This document shows, in pieces, positions 1-6,872 of a stretch of 25,476 nucleotides of DNA. The stretch is from Verrucomicrobiota bacterium (GTDB lineage Bacteria; Verrucomicrobiota; Verrucomicrobiia; Opitutales; UBA953): assembly GCA_005798925.1 (NCBI GenBank), contig SYID01000079.1, positions 1-25,476 of the forward strand, written 5' to 3'. Position 1 is the first letter of the stretch. The number at the start of each line of letters is the position of its first letter. Under the pieces are notes generated by a model, which searched no databases, was not told the DNA's origin, and was given only the letters and a program-made list of their open reading frames with translations. A program made the translations under genes and the position numbers.

Positions 1-2581
1 CGCCTTCCGGCGTGACCTTGAGGTTCCAGCGGCCCGTGACCGCGTCGCCGATCACGGCGGAGAGCTCCAAGCGGAGCCACTTCCGGGCGGGCACGGGGAA
101 ATCGAGGCCCTTCACGCCGGTCAGCCGTCCGTTCTGAATATGCAGCACCGGTCCCGTGCGATAGGGGTGCCCCTTGGTGCGCCATTCGTGGATGAAGACC
201 GCCTTAGGCTCGAGGAAGAGCGCGAAGCTCACGGTAGACGTGCCCGTCCGATGGTGCGGATCGAAGGACAGCATCGGATAATAATGGGCCGGCAGGCCGG
301 GCGCGTCTTGGAAGAGCAGGGATTGCTTGCCTTCGGCGGCCTTGGCCGGGCTAAGCCGGAGCGCGTCGCCAAGGCTGACGCGCGGCTTGCCCGGGGCGGA
401 GCGCAGCACCGTCAGCGCGGGCATAGCGTGCGGGAAGGGCCGCTGCGGGTCGCCGATCTTTCCTTCGAAGTCGTGACGCAGGCCAAGGGCCGGTGCGTCC
501 GGCCTGGCCGGCCGGGGTGGCGTCGGGCCGCGGTCGAAGGTCGCCGCCAACGTGCGCCATGCCGGATCATCACGCAGCACGCCCATCGCGGTGACGTCGA
601 TGGACTTGATGCCCATCGCCAGCGCGGGCGAGCCGGGGCGCAGGCGGAAGTCACGCTTGGTCGCGTCGACGAAGAGCGGGTCGGCGACGACGGAGCCGAG
701 GTCCTGGCCTTTCTTCTGCCAGTCGCCCAGCGTGAGCTTCTGGTCGGTGAAGGTCACCGGCCGGCCGGAGTAATCCCAGTAGACGTTGTCCTTGTTCAGG
801 AAATGCGCGGTCGTGCCGGTCCAGTTGCTGCCGAGCAGCGCGCCGCGGTCGAAGACGACGATGTTCTTCTCGAAAGTGAAGGAGAGGTGTTCCTCGGCGC
901 GGCTGCGTTTGACCTGATATTCCTCGGAGAAGGCGAAGACGTTGTTCCGGATGACGTTGTCCTTGCCGTAGTGCTGGTGGAAGCCTCCGTCGGTGGTGTC
1001 GTGCACCACGTTGCCCTCCATCGTGATCCCGGTGCTCCCTTCGTCGGTGTAGAGACCCCAGCCGCCGTAGGTGAAGCAAGTCACGTCATGGATGAGGTTG
1101 TGGCTGACGGAGGTGCCTTCGGACGGCCCCAGCGTGTAGACGCCGCCCATGTCGCTGAGGAGGCCTTTGCCCAGGTGGTGCAGGTGGTTCCATGCGATCT
1201 TGTTGCGCTTGGCCGCGCTGGGCGCGTAGCCCCAGCGCCAGCCGACGGAGATCGCGGTGTAGAAGAAGTCCGAGATTTCGTTATGAGTCACCTCGTTGTC
1301 GGAGGACGAGCCGACCCAGACGCCGACCGCGCAGGGGAAGAGCAGGCCGCCGTCCCGGATGATGTTGTTATGGATCCGGTTATGGCTGACGTGGTCCGCG
1401 GGCTTGGGCTCGTCGCGGAGGGAGCCGATCTTCACGCCGCCGGCGCCCAAGTCGGTAACGAGGCACTTCTCGACGACCACCTCGCGGCACCCTTGGCGCA
1501 GGGAGAAACCGTAGCCGCCGACGTGGGCCAGTTCGCATCCGAAGAACCCGACGGAACGGGCGTGCTCGAGGACGATCGCGCCGTCGACCGTCCGCACCGC
1601 GGCTTGGTTCGGCGCCGCGGTGGCGAGCGAGGGCACGCCCTTGGCATGGCGGAAACGCAGGCCGCGGAACGCGAGGTGACGGACCGGGGCCTCGGCGGTG
1701 CCGGCGAAGGTCAGCAGCGTCTCCGCGACCGGGATGACGCCGCGGAGGGACGCGATGTCTTCGCCAGGACGTGGCAGGTAGGTCAGGCGACCGTCCCGGT
1801 CCAGGAACCATTCGCCGGGTTCGTCCAGCAGGCCCGGCAGGTTCTCGATGACCATGCCGGTGAGATGGTCGAAGCCCGTGTTGGCCTTCTGGGCGGGTCC
1901 GCGGACTTTCAGCACGCCCGCGGCCGGATCGGCGGACTCCACGCGGCTGCGCGTCGTGTCCCACTTGTGGTAGAAGGTGACCACCGCGTCCTTCGTCTCG
2001 GCGGCGCTTGCTTCGCCGAACGCCGTGAGCTCTTCCGACAGGACGCGCAGGGTCAGTTCGGTGAAGCCAGGTTCCGCCGCGTCGGCCGGCAGGCGCTGCT
2101 CGCTTTCGAGGCTGCGGAGGAAACGCGTGCCGGGGCGCGATGCCCGGGCCCGGGTGGCTCGTCGGTCGCCGATCCAGAGTTGTTCCGTGCGCCCTGTCAC
2201 CGGCGGCGTGTCCAGGTTCCAACGGCCGTCCTTGCCGGCCGTGAACGGCGGAAGCTCGCGCCCGCCGGAGATCACGACCTTGGCGCCTGCGGCGGCCTCG
2301 TAGGAAATCGCCCGTCCCGCTTCGCCGGAGTCGGCGCCTTCGAACGCGACGGCCGTGGTGAGCCGGTAGGTGCCTTCGGCGAAGATCACCCGGACCGGTC
2401 CGGCGAGCGGGCGGGGCAGCTTGCGGATCGCGCGTCGCGCGCCTTCGAGGGAGGCCAGCGGCGCGTCAGGCGTGCCGGCGGCTTGGTCGTCGCCGCGCGG
2501 GCTGACGTGCACGTCGAGGGCGAAGACGGCGCCGGGCAGCAGAAGGGCGGCGAGGATCGGACGCAGGAAAGGCATGGTCAT
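1..2581 (-). CDS. Secreted right-handed parallel beta-helix protein, 3' end cut by window edge
   Basis: About 860 residues are visible and the C-terminus lies beyond base 1. The N-terminus is a signal peptide (MTMPFLRPILAALLLPGAVF) followed at about residue 25 by VSPRGDD...AGT, the usual opening of secreted beta-helix proteins acting on or binding polysaccharides. Residues ~300-600 are rich in N-x-I and H-N-x-I turns (HNRIHNNIIRDGG, SDNEVTHNEISDF, GKDNVIRNNVFAF), typical of PbH1 repeats. From ~700 the sequence (LRHDFEG..., FALFLEPKAVFIHEW) resembles a concanavalin/LamG-like sandwich. The family includes polysaccharide lyases and glycosidases, but I see no diagnostic catalytic set, so the substrate is unknown. 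Two in-frame ATGs occur at 2581 and 2575; I chose the longer form, and neither has a clear ribosome site. The long open frame on the opposite strand is a GC-bias shadow. Confidence 0.82.
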   Translation of the reverse strand, partial: MTMPFLRPILAALLLPGAVFALDVHVSPRGDDQAAGTPDAPLASLEGARRAIRKLPRPLAGPVRVIFAEGTYRLTTAVAFEGADSGEAGRAISYEAAAGAKVVISGGRELPPFTAGKDGRWNLDTPPVTGRTEQLWIGDRRATRARASRPGTRFLRSLESEQRLPADAAEPGFTELTLRVLSEELTAFGEASAAETKDAVVTFYHKWDTTRSRVESADPAAGVLKVRGPAQKANTGFDHLTGMVIENLPGLLDEPGEWFLDRDGRLTYLPRPGEDIASLRGVIPVAETLLTFAGTAEAPVRHLAFRGLRFRHAKGVPSLATAAPNQAAVRTVDGAIVLEHARSVGFFGCELAHVGGYGFSLRQGCREVVVEKCLVTDLGAGGVKIGSLRDEPKPADHVSHNRIHNNIIRDGGLLFPCAVGVWVGSSSDNEVTHNEISDFFYTAISVGWRWGYAPSAAKRNKIAWNHLHHLGKGLLSDMGGVYTLGPSEGTSVSHNLIHDVTCFTYGGWGLYTDEGSTGITMEGNVVHDTTDGGFHQHYGKDNVIRNNVFAFSEEYQVKRSRAEEHLSFTFEKNIVVFDRGALLGSNWTGTTAHFLNKDNVYWDYSGRPVTFTDQKLTLGDWQKKGQDLGSVVADPLFVDATKRDFRLRPGSPALAMGIKSIDVTAMGVLRDDPAWRTLAATFDRGPTPPRPARPDAPALGLRHDFEGKIGDPQRPFPHAMPALTVLRSAPGKPRVSLGDALRLSPAKAAEGKQSLLFQDAPGLPAHYYPMLSFDPHHRTGTSTVSFALFLEPKAVFIHEWRTKGHPYRTGPVLHIQNGRLTGVKGLDFPVPARKWLRLELSAVIGDAVTGRWNLKVTPEG

Positions 2582-2610
2582 CCCGACAAAGGAGGCCCAG
2601 TGCGGTTCCC

Positions 2611-3324
2611 TCAAGACTTACGTGCGACGTAGAAACGCGTCTCTCCGGCGAACTCGCGGACGACCGGACCGTCCGGGGCGACTTCGGAGCTCAGCGGGCA
2701 CTCCAGGACCTCGAAGCCCGTCTCCGACAGCTCCTCGCGGGTCTCGTTCTCGGTGCTGCTATGGATGAAGACCGGCGACGTGTCGCTCTCGTGCCAACGG
2801 TCGCCCGGGATGATGTCGGCCTCGCGGGCTTCTTTCGCCCAATAGGCGGCGTTGGCTCCTTTCTCCCGGTCGGAGGCCGTGAACAGGAAGATGCCGCCCG
2901 GACGGAGCACGCGCCGGATCGAGCGCAACGCGGCGAGCCGATGTCCGCGGCTGGGCAGGCACATCAGGCCGTTGAAGGCGAAGATCGCGTGGTCGAAGGA
3001 GGCCTCCGGGTAGGTGAGGGCCGTGGCGTCCTGCTGCTCGACGCAGTGTTCCCAGTCCTCGTCGTGGTCGGCCAGGACGGCGCGCGCGAGGCTGACCATG
3101 ACCGGCGAGAAGTCCGTGGCCGTCACCTCATGGTAGCCGGCCTGCCGCAGGCCGAGCACCACGCGTCCGCCGCCGCAGCCAAGTTCGAGGAGGCGGGCCG
3201 ACTTCGGCAGGTAGCGATCGATCAGCACGCGTTCGGAAGCCCACAGTCCGACCCGGACGGCGGCCCGGGCGTAGTGCAGCGCCGTCTCCGTCTCGAGCCA
3301 GTGGGCCTGCGGGTCGCGATCCAT
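2611..3324 (-). CDS. Class I SAM-dependent methyltransferase
   Basis: A 237-residue cytoplasmic protein with a Rossmann-type methyltransferase fold. Motif I is LLELGCGGGR (~45-54), the acidic strand-2 end is TATDFSP (~68-73), and LRPGGIFLFTAS (~140-151) is the post-motif III strand seen in Methyltransf_11/25 families. The FNGLMCLPSRGHR segment (~117-129) lies where the substrate lid usually is. The substrate cannot be deduced. I start at the ATG at 3324; a TTG at 3336 would add four residues. The gene reads toward the beta-helix gene, about 30 bases away, and is divergent from the DUF192 lipoprotein gene with only ~50 bases between them, so the two promoters must be very compact. Confidence 0.88.
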   Translation of the reverse strand: MDRDPQAHWLETETALHYARAAVRVGLWASERVLIDRYLPKSARLLELGCGGGRVVLGLRQAGYHEVTATDFSPVMVSLARAVLADHDEDWEHCVEQQDATALTYPEASFDHAIFAFNGLMCLPSRGHRLAALRSIRRVLRPGGIFLFTASDREKGANAAYWAKEAREADIIPGDRWHESDTSPVFIHSSTENETREELSETGFEVLECPLSSEVAPDGPVVREFAGETRFYVARKS

Positions 3325-3377
3325 CCTCGTACGCAAGCGAAACTTGCCTCCGAAGCAACCGCAGGAACACTCAGGTC

Positions 3378-3881
3378 ATGTTCCGGACCATCCTTTTCGC
3401 CGGCCTGCTCGCCTTGACCGCCTGCGACAGCCGTCAGACGCCGGCCGCGGCGACGCGTGAGCTCGGCCTCGAGACGCGCTTTCCGGTGCGCATGGGCGAC
3501 GTCCTGGCGCGGCTGCGGGTCGCCGCTTCCGACCTGGAAAAAGCGCGCGGGCTCATGGGGGTCGCCCGTTTGGACGAGGCCGAAGGCATGGCGTTCATGT
3601 ATGACGCCGAGACGCGCATGGGTTTCTGGATGAAGGACACGCTGCTCGACCTCGACATCGCGTTCGTCGACCGCGACGGCGTCATCCTCGAGGTGCGGAC
3701 CATGACGGCGGGCGACACCGACACCACTTCCTCGCTTTCCGACCAGGCCCGTTTCGCCGTCGAGATGCGGGCCGGCTGGTTCCGCGATTTCGGCGTCAAG
3801 CCGGGCGACAAGGTCGCCGTCGAGGACTTGCGGGCCGCCCTGGCCGCCCGTGGCTTCGACGCGCGCAGGTTCCTGCCCTGA
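3378..3881 (+). CDS. DUF192 family lipoprotein
   Basis: A 167-residue protein with a lipoprotein signal ending in the lipobox LTAC (Cys16), so it is probably anchored on the outer face of the inner membrane or in the outer membrane. The rest is one DUF192 domain: the conserved ARGLMGV segment (~56-62), MAFMYDAETRMGFWMKDTLLDLDIAFVD split around ~71-98, and a C-terminal G-x-K-x-GDKV turn (~137-143). DUF192 proteins are small barrels of unknown biochemical role, common as secreted or lipid-anchored forms. It is the only plus-strand gene between two minus-strand units and converges with the polyprenyl synthase unit; its TGA ends at 3881, directly abutting the small ORF that ends at 3882. No obvious terminator separates them. 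Confidence 0.88.
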   Translation: MFRTILFAGLLALTACDSRQTPAAATRELGLETRFPVRMGDVLARLRVAASDLEKARGLMGVARLDEAEGMAFMYDAETRMGFWMKDTLLDLDIAFVDRDGVILEVRTMTAGDTDTTSSLSDQARFAVEMRAGWFRDFGVKPGDKVAVEDLRAALAARGFDARRFLP

Positions 3882-3986
3882 TCAGAGCGAACGCCAGACG
3901 AACAGCGCGGTCGCGGCCGTTCCGAGCATCGCCAGCACGAACGCGAGGGCGAGGCGTTCCGCGGCCGTCGTGAGCAAGAGCCTCAT
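3882..3986 (-). CDS. 34-residue single-pass membrane peptide overlapping the polyprenyl synthase stop
   Basis: The ATG (3986-3984) overlaps the TGA of the upstream polyprenyl diphosphate synthase gene (3985-3983) as ATGA, the usual arrangement for coupled translation. The 34-residue product begins MRLLLTTAAERLALAFVLAM, continues through a hydrophobic helix (~11-30) and ends FVWRSL. It is predicted to be one transmembrane helix with a short charged N-terminal segment. I recognise no family. Support comes from the overlap, the sensible membrane topology and the fact that it fills the space exactly to the stop of the convergent lipoprotein gene. A chance ORF is possible at this length in GC-rich DNA. 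If real, it may act beside the synthase at the membrane, but that is inference. Confidence 0.5.
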   Translation of the reverse strand: MRLLLTTAAERLALAFVLAMLGTAATALFVWRSL

Positions 3987-4933
3987 GCGCGCGGCGACAG
4001 CCGGGCCGCGGCGTCGCGGAGAAAGGCCGTCAGCCGGAGCAGGAAGAACGGCGAGGGCGAGCCCTCGGCCGGGGCGAGCGCTTGCTCCGCCGCGGCGATC
4101 TCGGCGTCGAGACGGCGGAAGGACTCGCGCCAGGCTTCGGTCGAGATCAGGCGACGGGGGTCTCCGCCGGCGCGGAGTTCGACGAGGAAGCCTTTGCCCG
4201 AGCGGTCCCTTTCGAGCAGCATCGGCAGCGTGAGTTTGCCGCTGGCGGCGTCGGTGCCGAGCGTCTTGCCGGCTTTGGCGTCGTCCTGCAGCAGGTCGAT
4301 CAGGTCGTCATAGATCTGGTAGGCGACGCCGAGGTGCCGTCCGAACAGGGCGCAGGCGGCGACATGGCCGGCCGGCCGGTCGGCCATGAGGGCGCCCACC
4401 TGGCAGGCGCCCTCGAAGAGCTCGGCCGTCTTCAGGCGGATGTGACGGTAGTAGTCGTCCAAGGACAGGTCGTCCTGTCCGCGGGAGAACGTCTGGCAGA
4501 CCTCGCCGGAGCAGACTTCGCGCGAAGCCCGGGCCACGATACGGCAGAGCTCCGGGGTCGGGTGGTCGGCGGCGAGCACGAGCGCGTGGGCGAACAGCGC
4601 GTCGCCGAAGAGCACGGCGGCGTGCGCGCCGTGGGTGCGGTTCGGGGTGGCGCTGCCGTGGCGGGTGTCGGCGCCGTCGAGGACGTCGTCATGGACGAGC
4701 GTGGCGAGGTGCACCAGTTCGATGATGCCGGCGCCTCGGACCAAGGCGGCCGGCGGGGGTCCGCCGGCGCCGGAGCCGAAGGCGAGCAGGGGCCGGAGGC
4801 GTTTGCCGGGGTGGGCGAGGATGTCGCGGACCATCGGGCGCACTTCTGGTTCGAAGGCGAGCTCCTGCGCCGCGAGGAATTTCTCGAGCGCGGCGAAATG
4901 GGCTTCGAGGCCGGCGTGCAAAGGGGACGACAC
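3983..4933 (-). CDS. Polyprenyl diphosphate synthase (trans-isoprenyl type)
   Basis: A 316-residue all-helical prenyltransferase that condenses isopentenyl diphosphate onto an allylic diphosphate. It has the GKRLRP substrate-binding motif (43-48), the first Asp-rich motif DDVLD (82-86) and the second DDLID (209-213) followed by GKTLGTDAASGKLTLP. The residue five positions before the first Asp-rich motif is alanine (Ala77) rather than an aromatic; in this family a small residue there generally allows longer chains, so a quinone side-chain synthase (octaprenyl/heptaprenyl type) is more likely than a farnesyl synthase. That is inference from family knowledge. The start is GTG at 4933, with no in-frame ATG until residue 34. 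It follows the CxxC-pair secreted protein by 66 bases and overlaps the 34-residue peptide downstream. Confidence 0.9.
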   Translation of the reverse strand: MSSPLHAGLEAHFAALEKFLAAQELAFEPEVRPMVRDILAHPGKRLRPLLAFGSGAGGPPPAALVRGAGIIELVHLATLVHDDVLDGADTRHGSATPNRTHGAHAAVLFGDALFAHALVLAADHPTPELCRIVARASREVCSGEVCQTFSRGQDDLSLDDYYRHIRLKTAELFEGACQVGALMADRPAGHVAACALFGRHLGVAYQIYDDLIDLLQDDAKAGKTLGTDAASGKLTLPMLLERDRSGKGFLVELRAGGDPRRLISTEAWRESFRRLDAEIAAAEQALAPAEGSPSPFFLLRLTAFLRDAAARLSPRA

Positions 4934-4949
4934 GCCGCAATGTGCGGCG
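4933..4949 (-). other. Short hairpin abutting the GTG start of the polyprenyl synthase
   Basis: A perfect 7-base inverted repeat (4933-4939 with 4943-4949, three-base loop) ends on the first base of the GTG start. In the mRNA it would sit directly at the ribosome entry site and could lower initiation, or it may simply be residual structure in GC-rich DNA. There is no T-run, so it is not a convincing terminator for the upstream gene. Confidence 0.3.
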
Positions 4950-4999
4950 GATGCCGGCGAGGCGCAAGCGCAGGATGCTGGCAGGTCCGTCCCGGCGCT

Positions 5000-5863
5000 T
5001 CAGGGGACGAACTTCGTCTCGACCGCGACGGTCACCTTGCCCGTGCTCGCGCACTCCGCGCAGGGGACGCGTTTGTCGAGCAGCTGTCCCTTCTGTGGTT
5101 CGCGCGTGAAGCCGAGCCCGCCGCAGGCCTTGCATGAGGCCTGTTCATGCGTGAGCACGTTCAGGTCGGCGCCGGCGGCGATCGCCTCGGCGAAGCGCTG
5201 CAGGCCGGCCGGGGAGTCCTCGAGGGTCGCGCATTCCACGAAAGCCTCGCGACGCAGCGTCAGGCGCCGGCCGGCGAGAGGCGGGAATTCGGCCGTCAGC
5301 AGGACGGCGACCATGCCGACGTGCATGCCCGTCAGCTTCCCGGTGTCGCCGACCTTGGCGGGCTTGTCGAGGAGCAGCACGGCCATCGTGTCGACGCCGG
5401 CGGCGAGCGCGTCGTTCGGGCCGGCGGCGGGCCAGGCCGCCTTGGCGAGGAAGCGTTGGTCTCCCAGGTCTTGGAGCAGCGCGTAGTTCACCGTGGTCAG
5501 GTACCCCGTGGCCTTGCTCGAGCCGGCCGGGGAGCCGTCGACGATGCGCTGGCCTGCGAAGGCCGTGTAGAGGCGCTGAAGTTCCTTGGTCGTCTCGAAG
5601 GAGCCGATGCGGTTCAGCTTGGAGAGCTGGAAGGTCCGGCTCACCTTGGGTTCCGGCAGCGTAAGCAGGCGGAACGGCGTGATCACCACCGAGGTGTCGG
5701 GCTGCGCGGCGTTAATGCCGGCCGCGGGGGCGGCCGGCGGGACGCCTTGCGCGACGGGCCCGGCCGGGGGGAGGTCGGAAGCCTTCGTGCCGAAGAGGCT
5801 GTTCGGCGCGGTCTGGGCGGCCAGCGGGAGCGTGAGCAGGGCGAGCAGGAGGCGAGGGGTCAT
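5000..5863 (-). CDS. Secreted protein of unknown function with two CxxC pairs
   Basis: About 287 residues from the ATG at 5863. The N-terminus MTPRLLLALLTLPLAAQTAP is a signal peptide, followed by a Pro/Ala-rich linker to about residue 55. The middle part has no family I recognise. Near the C-terminus are two cysteine pairs, CKACGGLG and CAEC, 26 residues apart, resembling half of a DnaJ cysteine-rich zinc domain. A TTG at 5875 would add MTKT and overlap the tatC stop; I prefer the ATG four bases after that stop. Close spacing behind tatC indicates co-transcription. Paired cysteines in an exported protein could bind zinc or form disulfides. It could be a PVC-specific lineage protein; no function is claimed. 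Confidence 0.72.
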   Translation of the reverse strand: MTPRLLLALLTLPLAAQTAPNSLFGTKASDLPPAGPVAQGVPPAAPAAGINAAQPDTSVVITPFRLLTLPEPKVSRTFQLSKLNRIGSFETTKELQRLYTAFAGQRIVDGSPAGSSKATGYLTTVNYALLQDLGDQRFLAKAAWPAAGPNDALAAGVDTMAVLLLDKPAKVGDTGKLTGMHVGMVAVLLTAEFPPLAGRRLTLRREAFVECATLEDSPAGLQRFAEAIAAGADLNVLTHEQASCKACGGLGFTREPQKGQLLDKRVPCAECASTGKVTVAVETKFVP

Positions 5864-5867
5864 CGTC

Positions 5868-6869
5868 TTAGTCAAGGGAGCTCAGGTCGCCCTCGACGGG
5901 CGGCGGGGTGGATTTCGGTTTGTCGGCCACGCTTGAGGCGGCGGACGAAGGCGTCACCGGGTCAGGGGAACGGCGGGGACGGTAGGCTTCGCTCCGGCCG
6001 TCATCGTCGTCATCATCGTCCGAGTCATCGTCCTCCGGGTCGGGTTTGTCGCCGCGGGCGACGCGCTTGCGACGCACGATCACCGTGCCGACGGCGACGG
6101 CGGAGAGGTAGAAGCCGAACAGCACGCCCGTCATGACCAGGAGCGAGATCGGTTCCGCGATGGGGGTGATGAGGGCGACGAGGAACATGATGCCGACCAG
6201 CATGCCGCGCCAGGATTTGAGGAGCGTGCGGGGCCGGACAAGCTCGAGCCACATCAGGACGATGAGGGCGAGGGGAAATTGGAAGGTCAGGCCCGTCAGC
6301 AGGCACATCATCACCACGAAGGCGTAGTAGTCGGAAGCCTGCCACGTCACTTCCATCCTCATGCCTTCGGCGAAGTGCTGCCAGATCTGGATGGACATCG
6401 GGCTGAGCCAGTAGAAGGCCAGCGCCGCTCCCAGCATGAAGAGGATGAGGGCCGCCGCGCAGAAAGGGACGAGGCCTTGCTTCTCGCGGTCGGTCAGCGC
6501 GGGGCCGACGAAACGGGCGGTCTCGTAGAGGAAGACCGGGGAAGCGACCGCCACGCCGACGCCGAAGGCGGCGTACATGAGCACCTTCCAGACTCCCATG
6601 AAGGTGAACTCCTTCAGTTCTCCCATGTTGACCAGGCCCGGGCCCGGTTCGCTCAGGGCGAAGGCCAGCGGCGAGGTCTCGGGGTGCTTGGCCCATTCGA
6701 GCGGCAGGCTGAGCAGGGCCGGGGTCTCCCGGTAGAACGCCAGCGCCGCCACCATGCCGACGGCGAAGACCGTGACCACGCGGATGAGCGAGATGCGGAG
6801 GTCGTCCAGGTGTTCCAGGAACGACATCTCGCTCCGGGGCTTGTTGCGGCGAATGAGGGAGGAAAGCAT
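5868..6869 (-). CDS. tatC: Twin-arginine translocase subunit TatC
   Basis: A 333-residue inner-membrane protein, the receptor core of the Tat system that exports folded proteins with RR signals. The N-terminal cytoplasmic motif MSFLEHLDDLRISLIR (15-30) matches the family signature FxEHLxELR. Later helices contain ASPVFLYETARFVGPALT and FVVMMCLLTGLTFQFP, which align with E. coli TatC; the Glu170-equivalent position is Gln here (TFQFP). Six transmembrane segments fit the hydrophobicity. After the last helix is a ~70-residue cytoplasmic tail with a run of aspartates (DPEDDDSDDDDDDDGR) and a Pro/Ser-rich end, longer than usual. The gene starts three bases after the helicase stop. No tatA/tatB is in the window. 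A probable client, the DUF1552 protein, is encoded at 19463. Confidence 0.95.
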   Translation of the reverse strand: MLSSLIRRNKPRSEMSFLEHLDDLRISLIRVVTVFAVGMVAALAFYRETPALLSLPLEWAKHPETSPLAFALSEPGPGLVNMGELKEFTFMGVWKVLMYAAFGVGVAVASPVFLYETARFVGPALTDREKQGLVPFCAAALILFMLGAALAFYWLSPMSIQIWQHFAEGMRMEVTWQASDYYAFVVMMCLLTGLTFQFPLALIVLMWLELVRPRTLLKSWRGMLVGIMFLVALITPIAEPISLLVMTGVLFGFYLSAVAVGTVIVRRKRVARGDKPDPEDDDSDDDDDDDGRSEAYRPRRSPDPVTPSSAASSVADKPKSTPPPVEGDLSSLD

Positions 6870-6872
6870 GGG

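Noticed and set aside
140..2632. 830-codon open frame on the plus strand opposite the beta-helix gene
   Set aside because: The minus strand has a signal peptide and recognisable beta-helix repeats. The plus frame gives a low-complexity Arg/Ala/Val/Glu-rich product with no domain, as expected from antisense of GC-rich codons.
4082..5137. 351-codon plus-strand frame opposite the polyprenyl synthase
   Set aside because: It crosses the gap between two minus-strand genes and its product is a Gly/Val/Glu-rich shadow. The synthase has all catalytic motifs.
5990..6050. Asp-rich repeat in tatC as a sequencing or frameshift artefact
   Set aside because: The codons mix GAC and GAT, the frame stays open after it, and the stop sits at the expected distance from the next gene.
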